The notes under the pieces: model-generated
Seen by the model: only the letters and a program-made list of their open reading frames with translations
What the model was told of the DNA's origin: nothing
Database searches by the model: none
Source: Rhodococcus sp. P1Y
Lineage (GTDB): Bacteria > Actinomycetota > Actinomycetes > Mycobacteriales > Mycobacteriaceae
Direction of reading: 5' to 3'
Length of the DNA stretch: 64,000 nucleotides
Assembly: GCF_003641205.1 (NCBI RefSeq)
Contig: NZ_CP032762.1
Span: forward strand, 4,732,001 to 4,796,000
Position numbers and translations under genes: made by a program
Part shown: positions 36,801 through 45,576 of the stretch, piece after piece
Layout of the letters: each line of letters opens with the position of its first letter
Numbering within the stretch: the stretch's first letter is position 1

Positions 36801-36940
36801 CGAGAAAGCCGTCCAATGCGCATGACGGAAATCTAGTGCGCAGAACTGAGATCCGGCAGTCGTTCATTCGGATGATTCGGAGCTCCAACAATCGACGGGT
36901 TCACGGCAACCGCAACGGTGGAACTCATCCCCCGAGCCGT

Positions 36941-37492
36941 TCAGTTCTTGTGCATCGACAAGGACATACCTTCGATGTCCGGCTCGCTCGACCAGGTCAG
37001 ACTTCCTGTGAGCGTATTTCCAGCCGATGTCAGCTGCCACTCACCCGAATCAGCACACTCCGAAAGAGAACCTGCAGTGGTCCGCGTGTCCACGTAGATA
37101 GTTCCGTACTGCCGACTCGTCTCGGAGACATCGACGATGCAGTCTTGGCCTTCGAACGTGAAGGTGAACGACCCGCGTATCGGATCTGAGGCGCTCAGCA
37201 CGGCGGAGATCGTTGCCTGATTACCACTCGGATACTTGGTCGAACCTTCCCATGTGCCGGTGAGGTCGGGGCCGGAAGAGAGTGGCGTGATCGATTCGGC
37301 GATCAACTGATTCGCTCGCCACGAGCTGTACCCCCAGTACCCGAGGCCGATCACCAGCACCGATGCGGACACGGCACTGAAGATCGCAATCACGATCAGT
37401 AAGTTCTTGTTGGAGCCATCGTTTCCCGTGGGCGGCGGCGGCGGAGGAGGTCCCGGGCTCGGGCCGTCGACCTGGCGTTCAGGAACAGGCAT
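36941..37492 (-). CDS. Pro-rich single-pass membrane protein, lipocalin-like outer domain
   Basis: The 183-residue protein has a Pro-rich cytoplasmic tail, one membrane helix near residues 31-55 and an outer domain with LTGTWEGSTKYPSG, GSFTFTFEGQDC and SGEWQLTSAGNTLTG, which looks like a small beta-barrel with one disulphide. A longer reading frame starts at 37579, but the ATG at 37492 with GGAG just upstream is preferred. It is divergent from the large lipoprotein gene. Confidence 0.6.
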   Translation of the reverse strand: MPVPERQVDGPSPGPPPPPPPTGNDGSNKNLLIVIAIFSAVSASVLVIGLGYWGYSSWRANQLIAESITPLSSGPDLTGTWEGSTKYPSGNQATISAVLSASDPIRGSFTFTFEGQDCIVDVSETSRQYGTIYVDTRTTAGSLSECADSGEWQLTSAGNTLTGSLTWSSEPDIEGMSLSMHKN

Positions 37493-37624
37493 TCGTCTCC
37501 ACATCTTCGGTACCGAACAAGCAGAGTATTCGACTGTGTATGAATCACGCAGTCGCTCAATCGAATGAACCTCGGCCACGTGACTGTGTGTACATTCCCA
37601 TCAATGCGATGCCGGAATGGTTCG

Positions 37625-39172
37625 ATGCGATCGATACTCGTCGTGATACTGGCACTTGTCGCACTGTTGACACTGACGCAATGCTCTACGTTGGCCGAGC
37701 TCACGAAACCGGATGACCAATCGTCCTCCGATGGTTCAGCTGTCGATATCGAGGTCGGGCGGGACGGTTTCACCGCCATGGTCGATCGGGTGACGGTCGA
37801 GGCGCCTGCCGGCGTCGCAGCGGCCGGTACTCGAGTCAAAATCGAAAAGAACGAAAGGCCTCTACCGGGTGTGTGGGGCCAGTTCGCCGAAAGTGTGGGA
37901 CACGGCGTCGAAATTACTCTCGGTGCTGGCGAGCAACCTAAATCTCCCATCACTCTTCGATTCGACGGTGTGGACGCGGGTTCCGACATTTTCGTACTCA
38001 GCGAATCGAACGGAAAAATCGATGTGCTGTCTCCAAACCGAGCCGGCAGCCTTGTCGTCGAAACTGACCATCTGTCGTGGTTCTGGCCAGTCCTGGTCAA
38101 GATCTCCGACCTGGCGGATACAGTTTTCACTGCTGCAAGCGACGCGCTGCAGATGACTACTCCTCGCCCTGACTGTTTTCGGCCTGACGGGAACTACTCC
38201 GATCTCGGTGCCAGCATGACGAAGGTGCTCGGCGATGTCGTGTGGCCGTGTCTAGAGCAGGTGGGAAGCCAGATTCGTCTGTCCGTGCAATCCAACAGCT
38301 CGGTGGCATGGCGACTGTCCAGTACTCCTGCGTGGGAAATGCGCACTCCCACTGCGTACACCGCTGCAAACCTCCTCGCACTCAGCACATGGAGGACCAC
38401 GTCGCCTGATGTTCTGGACGAACAGATGATGCTGCCCGGCGAAACGTCCGAATTCGAAACGACAACGTTGTCGAGCACGACAATCAACATGACCGTCGAT
38501 CCAGTCATGTCACAGGTCAGGACCTTGGCGCTCGGCCTCGGATTCTTACTTCCCGACGAGGCAATCGATTCCATCGGGCGCGCCGAATGTCTTCCTGATC
38601 TCATCAATTCCGGTGCCGTCGACGATGACCCGAGCGCAACCGGATTCGCAGCGATCCTTCGTTGCTTCGGCGCGGCAGTCGGTGGTGCGGCAGGCGCGGT
38701 CGTAGGGCTTCTGGCCGCCGCGCCGGCCGCGCTGTGGTCCGAACTCGAAGGCCTGCTACGGTCCGCAACGGGGCTCGATCAGCTGGCATTCACTGTGTCT
38801 GCCAAAGAAGCCATACCACTCCCCGTCGGTACTGGCAGTCCGATCGAACGCGCGGACGTCGAGCCGTGGCTCGGTGAGTGGAGCGGCCCGATCGATCAAT
38901 CTGGATCGAAGCCGTATTCGGTTCGGATGACGCTTGCTCATGACGGCACTACCGTCGTCGGACTCGTCGAATACCCGGAACTATCGTGCAGTGGGGTGTT
39001 GAACAAAGCCGACTTGATCTCGGGCGTGCTGACGATCCAGGAAGAAATCACGAAAAACGGCGGCTGCCTGAAATACGTCGACCTCACTCTGAAACTCGTG
39101 CCGGACCGAATCGACTACAGTTTCGACACAGTCTATTTCGGGTCTGGACTGTTGAGCCGAGTTGGCAGCTGA
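37625..39172 (+). CDS. Large lipoprotein with ZU5-like repeat region, paralogue A
   Basis: The 515-residue product has a lipobox (LLTLTQCS), then a region with VTVEAPAGVAAAGTRV and GVEITLGAGEQPKSPITLRF and a DHLSWFWPV segment, then a helical, Gly/Ala-rich hydrophobic stretch and a C-terminal beta-rich domain (WLGEWSGPI). The N-terminal half is clearly related to the lipoprotein at 58730-60427. The start at 37625 gives a normal signal peptide; a longer frame from 37565 is less likely. Function is unknown. Confidence 0.65.
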   Translation: MRSILVVILALVALLTLTQCSTLAELTKPDDQSSSDGSAVDIEVGRDGFTAMVDRVTVEAPAGVAAAGTRVKIEKNERPLPGVWGQFAESVGHGVEITLGAGEQPKSPITLRFDGVDAGSDIFVLSESNGKIDVLSPNRAGSLVVETDHLSWFWPVLVKISDLADTVFTAASDALQMTTPRPDCFRPDGNYSDLGASMTKVLGDVVWPCLEQVGSQIRLSVQSNSSVAWRLSSTPAWEMRTPTAYTAANLLALSTWRTTSPDVLDEQMMLPGETSEFETTTLSSTTINMTVDPVMSQVRTLALGLGFLLPDEAIDSIGRAECLPDLINSGAVDDDPSATGFAAILRCFGAAVGGAAGAVVGLLAAAPAALWSELEGLLRSATGLDQLAFTVSAKEAIPLPVGTGSPIERADVEPWLGEWSGPIDQSGSKPYSVRMTLAHDGTTVVGLVEYPELSCSGVLNKADLISGVLTIQEEITKNGGCLKYVDLTLKLVPDRIDYSFDTVYFGSGLLSRVGS

Positions 39173-39300
39173 CCCCAACGGCGATACTCCCTCCACCGTC
39201 GGATCGGACAATCAGGAGTCCTCCAATCGACCGACAGACCTGGCTGCCTCGTAGAGGTAGCTTCGGGTTCGATAGGAACCTGACATCGATCGAGGAACTC

Positions 39301-40428
39301 GTGAACCCGCTGCCACCGCCCCTCCTCCGCCACCACCTCCCCGCCGCCTTCGCTACTTCAGCTGGTCACTCGCCTTATCCTGCTGCGAAACCGCACCGCA
39401 ATCGGTGGCTCTGGGCGGTTCCGGTGCTTGTCGTCGTGACCGCGCTGGTAGTAGGTGGGGCAATCTGGGGCGTTCGATCGTTCTCGGCGTCCGATTCTGC
39501 GACGACGAGCTTCACTGTCAATGATGTTCCAGCCGGAACCTATCCGCAGTACGTCGCACTGAATCCATGGAACCGAGAACTGTACGTGACGACCGGATAC
39601 GACATTCGCGTGATCAACAGCGACAGAACCGCGCTCGACCCCTTCATCGCAGTTCCGAGCGGATCGAAGGACATCGCTTTCGACACAGTCGCAAAGACTG
39701 TGTGGACACACAACAACACTAGGGACAATGCACCCGACAGTCACGTGGTGACCGTCATCGATACAGCCACGCGACAGGCGACCCGGACGATCCGGTTCCA
39801 GCGACCGGTAATTGCCCTCGGTATAGATTCCGAGCTCCGGCGCGCATTCGTCGTCAACCGCCCCGACGACCAAACGCAGACGCCGAGCAACGAGTCCTGG
39901 GTGTCCGTAGTGGACACCGACACCTTCGACGTCATCAGCGAGTACACGATCGATCTGGCTGGGTACGGTGTCGATATCGACCCGGCCACGCATATCGCGT
40001 TGATCCGAGGCTGGATGGGGACCCTGGTTTTCTCGACCGAGAGCCCGGGAACACTCTCGGCGCCCAGAGCGGTCAAGGCGTCGAATTCGAGTTCGGTCAA
40101 CGTGGCACTGGACAAACAGCAACAACGTGCCTACGTCTACACCGATACCGACATGGTCACGTACGACACGCTCAGCGGCGACGAAATCAGCCGGAGCGCA
40201 ATGGATATCGACATCTCCGACATGGCAGTCTCCCGGGAGGGAATGTTGTGGACGGTCGATTCCGAATCCGACTCGATCACGGTGTACGACCCAGCGACGT
40301 GGGCGCCGATCACGTCGATCGACGTAGGAGATCAACCGATCTCTATCGCGACCGATCCTGACACCGGCTTGTTCTTCACCAGCAACAATGCCGGGCAGTC
40401 GGTGTCCGTCATCGAGCCTGCAGGCTGA
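39301..40428 (+). CDS. Membrane-anchored YncE-like beta-propeller
   Basis: The 375-residue protein has a short Pro/His-rich tail, one membrane helix near residues 33-55 and an outer seven-blade-like propeller with LNPWNRELYVTTGYDIRVIN, VVTVIDTATRQATRTI, WVSVVDTDTFDVISEY and PISIATDPDTGLFFTSN. This is the YncE/surface-layer propeller pattern. The GTG at 39301 has GAGGA four bases upstream; the upstream extension of this frame overlaps the preceding lipoprotein gene and is rejected. Confidence 0.7.
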   Translation: MNPLPPPLLRHHLPAAFATSAGHSPYPAAKPHRNRWLWAVPVLVVVTALVVGGAIWGVRSFSASDSATTSFTVNDVPAGTYPQYVALNPWNRELYVTTGYDIRVINSDRTALDPFIAVPSGSKDIAFDTVAKTVWTHNNTRDNAPDSHVVTVIDTATRQATRTIRFQRPVIALGIDSELRRAFVVNRPDDQTQTPSNESWVSVVDTDTFDVISEYTIDLAGYGVDIDPATHIALIRGWMGTLVFSTESPGTLSAPRAVKASNSSSVNVALDKQQQRAYVYTDTDMVTYDTLSGDEISRSAMDIDISDMAVSREGMLWTVDSESDSITVYDPATWAPITSIDVGDQPISIATDPDTGLFFTSNNAGQSVSVIEPAG

Positions 40429-40474
40429 TCGGTAGATCTCAGGCGGCCACGCACCGAGTGATGGGCTTGCGCCG

Positions 40475-40498
40475 ACTAACTTAATCACTTAAGTTAGT
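40475..40498. promoter_or_regulatory. Perfect palindromic operator before marR
   Basis: ACTAACTTAA (40475-40484) and TTAAGTTAGT (40489-40498) are perfect ten-base arms around TCAC, ending three bases before the marR start. MarR proteins bind such sites, so autoregulation is likely. Confidence 0.85.
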
Positions 40499-40501
40499 GC
40501 C

Positions 40502-40927
40502 ATGAACCTTGCCCACGAGCTCCACGATCTGGTGCGCACGCTGGACAAGTGGGCCGAGCGCATCCTCAAACCCGAGGGCCTCACCTACAACCGGTACGTC
40601 GCACTCGTCATCGTGTCCGAGCATCCTGGCGTCACCGGTCGAATCCTGGCCGATGCCCTCGGCGTGAGCGAGGCAGCCTTGAGCGGCATTGTCCGCACAC
40701 TTCTCGACGCAGGCCTCGTCGAAAATCGCGCGAACACCGGGGACGGACACATCCGAAGATTGGCCATCACCGCGGACGGCTCCACCACCCTCACACGATG
40801 TTCGGCACTGCTCGGATCGTCACTCGACGACAACGCGCGGGCTATCGGCCTCGACCCCTCCAAATTGGCCGGCGATATCCACGCACTGCACGACGAAGTG
40901 CGTACCACTCGTACGCACACATCCTGA
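40502..40927 (+). CDS. MarR-family regulator
   Basis: The 141-residue protein has the MarR winged helix: PEGLTYNRYVALVIV, then a recognition region GVTGRILADALGVSEAALSGIVRTL and a wing with DGHIRRLAITADG. It starts three bases after a perfect palindrome and is followed 14 bases later by a DUF998 membrane gene, so it probably controls its own two-gene operon. Confidence 0.87.
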   Translation: MNLAHELHDLVRTLDKWAERILKPEGLTYNRYVALVIVSEHPGVTGRILADALGVSEAALSGIVRTLLDAGLVENRANTGDGHIRRLAITADGSTTLTRCSALLGSSLDDNARAIGLDPSKLAGDIHALHDEVRTTRTHTS

Positions 40928-40941
40928 ACGAAAGATATTCA

Positions 40942-41550
40942 ATGACAACCACCCTCAGCACACTTGCCATCATTCTGGGGGTTGCGCGCATGCTGATGTT
41001 CATTGCGTTGCACCTCGTTCCCAGCAACTACAACATAGTCGAGCACGCGGTCAGCGACTATGCAGTCGGGCGCACACGACGATTGAGCTCGATCATGACC
41101 TGGACGACGGCAGCATTCTGGGCCGCTCTCGCTCTGGCCACGATCTTCGCGTTCCCGAACTGGGACAGCCTGACGTCCGTGGTGATCCGATTGGTCGCGC
41201 TCACAGCGATATTCGTGGCGCTTCCATTTCTTCCCACCGACCTCGAAGACTCGAAGGCCACGGCAGTTGGCCGGCTTCACCTCGTCGCCGCCGTCGCCTG
41301 GTTTGCCCTCAGCTACAGCTGCATGAGCGACTTCACCGAGCTTCTGAGGTCGGACGCATCAGCACCCGTCACGACGACTCTCGTCGCCAGCGGTTGGGTT
41401 GCCCTGGTTTCGCTGATCGCCCTAGTTCTCGCTCTGCTCGTGCGGCCATTGCGGCGCTATGCATTTGGCATCTCGGAACGAATTTTCCTGTTATCCGTGA
41501 ACGTGTTCTACGTCGCAGTGGCGGCGGGCATTCTCCTACTAAGCCTCTAA
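40942..41550 (+). CDS. DUF998 membrane protein in MarR operon
   Basis: The 202-residue protein has six predicted membrane helices and the DUF998 pattern EHAVSDYAVG after helix 1 and AVGRLHLVAA before helix 4. It is the second DUF998 protein here (see 2597-3274). It follows marR closely and overlaps the convergent reductase stop by four bases. Function unknown; the MarR link suggests a membrane or solvent stress role. Confidence 0.76.
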   Translation: MTTTLSTLAIILGVARMLMFIALHLVPSNYNIVEHAVSDYAVGRTRRLSSIMTWTTAAFWAALALATIFAFPNWDSLTSVVIRLVALTAIFVALPFLPTDLEDSKATAVGRLHLVAAVAWFALSYSCMSDFTELLRSDASAPVTTTLVASGWVALVSLIALVLALLVRPLRRYAFGISERIFLLSVNVFYVAVAAGILLLSL

Positions 41551-42128
41551 ACACCAACCCGATACCGCAGGTGCAGCACCTTGGCTCCCTGACGTGCCTC
41601 GACGGGACCATCCAACAGGTGCTGCACGCTGACCGACCCGAAGTAGCGTTTGCCAGACCCGAACATCACCGGTACGACGTCCATACGCACTTCGTCGATC
41701 AGGCCCGCGGCGAATATCTGCCCGCCGACGTCGCCGGCAGCAACCTCGACGACGCGGTCGCCCGCAAGTTCCTGCGCCGTGGCCACAGCTGCTTCGATGT
41801 TGTCGACGAAGTGAAAGGGCGCGGCAGGGTCCCAGTCCTCGAGTTGCGGCCTGTGGGTCACCACAACGACGTGGTCGACCCCGCTTGGAGGCTTGCCGTC
41901 CCAGCCGTCCGTCATGTCGAAGACGTGGCGGCCGGCGATCGTCACTCCGATGCTGTCCCAGTACGGCCGGGTGTAGTCGTAGGACGTTTGCGACACCTTG
42001 AGCGCACCACTTTCGGTCAAGGGCACGTCGCCGTTGAGCAGCCAGTCGAACAAGGGTCCGGGCTGATCATTCGCGTCCGCGATGAAGCCGTCCACCGACA
42101 CCGAGCTGTACATGACAACCTTGCCCAT
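41547..42128 (-). CDS. RibD/DHFR-like reductase family protein
   Basis: The 193-residue protein opens with MYSSVSVDGFIADANDQPG and continues with IGVTIAGRHVFDMTDGWDG, VVVVTHR and AAGDVGGQIFAAGLIDE, the core of the RibD-like reductase family. Its start is fixed by GAGGAG six bases upstream. It is related to 5462-5989 but not closely. Confidence 0.82.
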   Translation of the reverse strand: MGKVVMYSSVSVDGFIADANDQPGPLFDWLLNGDVPLTESGALKVSQTSYDYTRPYWDSIGVTIAGRHVFDMTDGWDGKPPSGVDHVVVVTHRPQLEDWDPAAPFHFVDNIEAAVATAQELAGDRVVEVAAGDVGGQIFAAGLIDEVRMDVVPVMFGSGKRYFGSVSVQHLLDGPVEARQGAKVLHLRYRVGV

Positions 42129-42298
42129 CGGGCGCTCCTCTGCTTGGGGATGCCTCAACCTAGCGCAGGTCGGCTGCATCGACATGAAGATCTCGCCGTC
42201 CCTCGATGAGGGCCCGGGGATGAATGTTGCGGCCTCTTCCGAAGACTCGGCGCTCATCGGATTCGACCGAGTCGTTTTGCCTAATTCTCGACGACTAG

Positions 42299-42315
42299 TT
42301 AGGGTTGCCTTCCTG
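42299..42315. promoter_or_regulatory. Iron-box-like site before the siderophore-binding gene
   Basis: TTAGGGTTGCCTTCCTG partly matches the IdeR/DmdR iron box TTAGGTTAGGCTAACCTAA and lies 24 bases before the gene. Iron-dependent repression would fit the gene's role. The right half is poor. Confidence 0.45.
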
Positions 42316-42338
42316 CGACAGAATGTCTGGAGAAGACT

Positions 42339-43319
42339 GTGCGAATTGGTTCATGGAAATTGGGTGCCTTGCTGGTGAGCGCGGCGCTGGCGGTGGGGTG
42401 CTCGTCGCCCGAAGAAGCCACGTCGAGTACGACCGAGGGCTCCGGCGCCTTCCCCGTCACCATCGAACACGTCTTCGGCAGCACCATCGTGCCGGAGAAG
42501 CCCGAGCGCATCGTCGCCTTGGGCGTATCCGACGCCGATGTGGTCCTCGCGCTGGGCCAGGTACCCGTCGGAAACACCGGTTTCGTCTTCTACGAGACGG
42601 GCCTCGGACCGTGGGCAGAAGGGCTGGTCGGCGACGCCGAACTCACGCGCATCGAGTCGGACTCCGAGCCGAATCTCGAGCAGATCGCAGGCTTGGCACC
42701 TGATCTGATTCTCGGTGTTGCCGCTGGGTTCGACGAGGACATGTACAAAAAGCTCAGCGAGATCGCACCCACCGTCGCGCGACCACAGGGAACTGCCGCC
42801 TACGCGGTGCCTCGCGCTCAGGCGACCGAGACCATCGCCGCCGCTCTCGGCATGCCCGAGGAGGGTGCAGAGCTGAACGCGAAGACCGACCAACTCATCA
42901 CGGACACAGTCGCGAAATACCCACAGTTCGCAGGGAAGACGGGCGTCGCGGTGATGTCCTACGACGGCGTCTACGCGGGCTTCCTACCTGGCGACGGCCG
43001 CGGCCAATTCTTGACGGGACTAGGTTTCAACATCCCCGACGAAGTCACCAGCCGAGACACCGGCGACACCTTCTACGTGGAAGTGTCTGCGGAGAATGTG
43101 AACCTGCTCGACGCCGACGTGATGCTCGTCCTCGGACCCGACGAGAACTTCGACATCGTCGCCGAGAACCCATCTTTCGCGAACACCACTGCCGGACGCA
43201 ACGGCGCAATCGTTCCCGCGACCATCGACCAGCGCGGGGCAATTACGTACAACTCGGTGTTGTCGATCCCCTATGCCATCGACAATCTTGCTCCGAGGAT
43301 CGCCGAGGCTCTCGGCTGA
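42339..43319 (+). CDS. Fe3+-siderophore-binding lipoprotein (FepB/FecB-like)
   Basis: The 326-residue product has a lipobox (LAVGCSS) and the siderophore-binding fold: PERIVALGVSDADVVLALGQVPVG, then EQIAGLAPDLILGV and later MLVLGPDENF. It should capture a ferric siderophore outside the cell. No permease or ATPase gene is adjacent, so the transporter must be elsewhere. The start is GTG at 42339, with an iron-box-like site upstream. Confidence 0.87.
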   Translation: MRIGSWKLGALLVSAALAVGCSSPEEATSSTTEGSGAFPVTIEHVFGSTIVPEKPERIVALGVSDADVVLALGQVPVGNTGFVFYETGLGPWAEGLVGDAELTRIESDSEPNLEQIAGLAPDLILGVAAGFDEDMYKKLSEIAPTVARPQGTAAYAVPRAQATETIAAALGMPEEGAELNAKTDQLITDTVAKYPQFAGKTGVAVMSYDGVYAGFLPGDGRGQFLTGLGFNIPDEVTSRDTGDTFYVEVSAENVNLLDADVMLVLGPDENFDIVAENPSFANTTAGRNGAIVPATIDQRGAITYNSVLSIPYAIDNLAPRIAEALG

Positions 43320-43325
43320 CGCCGC

Positions 43326-43720
43326 CTACCGTCTCCCTCTGCGGGTCCGCTCGGGAAAGCGGTCGAGCGTACCGACGGTGAGGTTCTCGATCTGCGACGA
43401 CGCAGCGCTCTCGGATCGCAGCAGGATCGAGCTCATCGGGGCAAGCTCGGTGGTCGAACAGAGGCGCTGAGACGCGTACTCGTCGAACCGAACAATTTCA
43501 CGCAGCGCGTCCTCGGATTCAGCCGATAGTTCAGCAGACAACCGAAGCTCGAGGTCAACGATCACGGGAGGAACGGCAGCTCTGTAGTCCCCTGCGTGCA
43601 ACCTGCGCTGGGTTCGGGACACATGCGCAGCCTGCAAGTCCCACGGCCAATTCTCGTACTCGACGGCTGCAAGGCCGCTGTTCGGATCATTGGCTATGAC
43701 GGCAACGTACCAAGCTTTAA
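43326..43720 (-). pseudogene. Fic-family protein, N-terminal remnant
   Basis: The frame encodes a Fic N-terminal segment: ANDPNSGLAAVEYENWPWDL, later ALREIVRFDEYASQRL and LRSESAASSQIENLTVG, which in full Fic proteins leads into the Fic domain. Here it ends after about 20 unrelated residues, and the catalytic HPFxDGN region is absent. No good start codon precedes it: a TTG at 43637 is the first. It is a truncated remnant of a Fic gene. Confidence 0.7.
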
Positions 43721-43766
43721 CTCAATATCGTTTGGTATGCGCGGATCGATCGCAACCGATGACTGC

Positions 43767-44147
43767 CTAGTTTGGGCCCTGGACTTTGATGCCAGCGGCA
43801 TTGGCGTCGTCGACATCGTTCGTTGCGGTGAAGAACTTGTTGAAGACCACCTTCATCTCCTCGACGACGTCGATGTGGCTCTGCAACACGTCGACCATGT
43901 TGTTCTCTCCTCCGACCGCCTTGTTCGCAAGAATCGTCTGCAGCTCGAGACCCATGTCGAAGTCTCCCCAGCCGCTGGCATTGGCGAGCTCCCTTGCGTG
44001 TCGCTGATGTAGCCGCAACTTCTCGACATAAGTGTCGCAGGCCGAACTACACGCCGCCGCTGCCTCGGAATTGAGATACAGCTGACCGTTATCGGCGGCA
44101 ACTGCAAGCGCTTGCCAATGTGTCGCTGGTGTGCCTGGATTCCCCAC
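43767..44147 (-). CDS. 126-residue helical GWG protein, module 2 (ESX-like)
   Basis: The product is 126 residues and closely related to the proteins at 24388-24768 and 51348-51728. It has ATHWQALAVAADNGQLYLN, a SGWGDFDMG turn, and a conserved GGENNMVDVLQSHIDVVEEMK helix. The C-terminal FNKFFTATNDVDDAN may correspond to the post-helical signal of type VII substrates, though the Tyr is replaced by Phe. Start GTG at 44147 follows an AGGGGG site. The preceding gene encodes a DUF3558 lipoprotein. Confidence 0.7.
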   Translation of the reverse strand: MGNPGTPATHWQALAVAADNGQLYLNSEAAAACSSACDTYVEKLRLHQRHARELANASGWGDFDMGLELQTILANKAVGGENNMVDVLQSHIDVVEEMKVVFNKFFTATNDVDDANAAGIKVQGPN

Positions 44148-44156
44148 CGAGTCCCC

Positions 44157-44675
44157 CTACTTGGGCGCAGGTGGAACTGCGCCCTCCAAATCGTTCACAT
44201 GTTTCAGAGCCAATCCACAGGCGTCGACGCCGTCTTCTTCTTGGTAGAGAACTGTGAACACGACAATTCCTTGCGGCACGTCGAGTGCGATGTTGCAGTC
44301 CCTGATCGCAGCGCCAAACTCGGTCTTATACATGTAGGCATCACGCCCACCGACTACGAAATCATGACCGTCGCGATTGACCGGCTTCGTACGAGCCTCG
44401 GCAATCGTATGTTCGACAGACGACTTCACGCTCAGTGCGTACGCCGCCTTGCCCCCTGGCGGCATGTACTCACATCTAGCCCAATCTGGGACGTCGACTC
44501 CCCGCCCCCACCCTTCATCCCTATACGCCGGGTCCAGCCCTGTCGCCCCGATGGCCTCAGGGGTAATGCTGCACGGATCCCAATGCTCAGCAGCGATGGG
44601 ACTCCCCTCCACACCGCTGCCACATCCTGCGAGCACGGCTGCAACAGCTGCCAGCGTCGCCACCCGTTTCCGCAC
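44157..44675 (-). CDS. DUF3558 lipoprotein, module 2
   Basis: The 172-residue product has a lipobox (VLAGCGS), the DUF3558 motif HWDPCSITPEAIGATGLDP, a GWGRGVDVPDWARC stretch and a late RDCNIALDVPQGIVVF strand. The GTG at 44675 with GAGGGGG upstream gives a normal signal peptide; the longer frame to 44702 is rejected. The GWG gene starts ten bases after its stop. The ECF-type promoter is at 44707-44735. Confidence 0.82.
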   Translation of the reverse strand: MRKRVATLAAVAAVLAGCGSGVEGSPIAAEHWDPCSITPEAIGATGLDPAYRDEGWGRGVDVPDWARCEYMPPGGKAAYALSVKSSVEHTIAEARTKPVNRDGHDFVVGGRDAYMYKTEFGAAIRDCNIALDVPQGIVVFTVLYQEEDGVDACGLALKHVNDLEGAVPPAPK

Positions 44676-44706
44676 ACGATCCCCCTCTATAACGTCGGTC
44701 AACAGG

Positions 44707-44735
44707 TTAGACGCACCGATTGCCGAATCGGTTCC
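44707..44735 (-). promoter_or_regulatory. ECF-sigma-like promoter, copy 2
   Basis: On the minus strand GGAACC, 16 bases, CGTCTAA lies 32 bases before the DUF3558 start. The flanks CGGTG before the -10 block and CCTGTTGA after it are shared with copy 3. Confidence 0.78.
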
Positions 44736-44793
44736 AATCGGGCGTCAGCGCGAACATGACGTTGTGCAGACAGCTCTGAGCAGGCAAGGCAGC

Positions 44794-45576
44794 TCACAAG
44801 GTGATGGCAGCCAACCGCTCCGCGGCAGCGTCTGTTCCGAGTTCGAACCGCATCTTCGGGTTTTCCAGGTAGAACTCGATCCACTTTTTCAAGACCACGG
44901 GGTGGACGTCGAAGCGTCGGCAGTCGAGGTCGATCGTGAGGAGCGGCATCTTCTCGATTCGCCACAAGCGCGCTGTGTTGTGTCCGGGCGCCAGAAAGAC
45001 GATCTCCGGCTTCAACACCACGCACTGGTACGTGACCGTCCATAATCCGTGCCGGGTCCGAGCCGTGCGATCTTCGATCTGCACGGTTTGGATGAAGTCC
45101 CACGGTGCCCTCATGTCGAACGACCAGCCGCGATGACGCACTCCGTCGGCATCCAATTGGACCCAGCCGTTCCGCACCGAACGCAACGCCAGCGATACGT
45201 AGAAGGTCAACCACAGTGGAACGAGAAACCACAGCGTGAACCAGCACATCAACGCGACCGACGCAATGACAACGCTTCGCAAAAGCAGTCCCCACCGCTC
45301 GTACCGGATGGTGGATCCACGGACTCTGGACAGCACTGCCGAACCGATTTTCGACGAGTTCTGATTGAACCACGCATACGTGGTAAACGTGACGATGCAG
45401 AGTGCCATCGACAAACCCAGTCCGCCTGCCTCCCAGGTGCTCTCGGAGAGATGCGGAACTGAGCCGTAGACAAGGCCCGCAGCAATAAGAAGCCCCAGGA
45501 CGCTCCCCAGGACCAATCTGATTCGTGGCTTCGGTTGCATGACGAAGGGTTGAACTGTGGAATCAGAAGAGGACAT
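44794..45576 (-). CDS. Membrane protein after a WXG effector-like gene; possible immunity protein
   Basis: The 260-residue protein has two pairs of membrane helices in its first 130 residues and a soluble C-terminal region with a PH-like look (DGVRHRGWSFDMRAPWDFI) ending in IEFYLENPKMRFELG. The family is not recognised. Its ATG lies within the last codons of the 355-residue WXG gene upstream, so the two are co-translated. Position and membrane nature fit an immunity protein against a pore-type toxin, but this is inference. Confidence 0.6.
   Translation of the reverse strand: MSSSDSTVQPFVMQPKPRIRLVLGSVLGLLIAAGLVYGSVPHLSESTWEAGGLGLSMALCIVTFTTYAWFNQNSSKIGSAVLSRVRGSTIRYERWGLLLRSVVIASVALMCWFTLWFLVPLWLTFYVSLALRSVRNGWVQLDADGVRHRGWSFDMRAPWDFIQTVQIEDRTARTRHGLWTVTYQCVVLKPEIVFLAPGHNTARLWRIEKMPLLTIDLDCRRFDVHPVVLKKWIEFYLENPKMRFELGTDAAAERLAAITL

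Noticed and set aside
38986..39300. Upstream extension of the YncE-like propeller frame
   Set aside because: It overlaps the end of the preceding lipoprotein gene, and a GTG with a good ribosome site follows at 39301.
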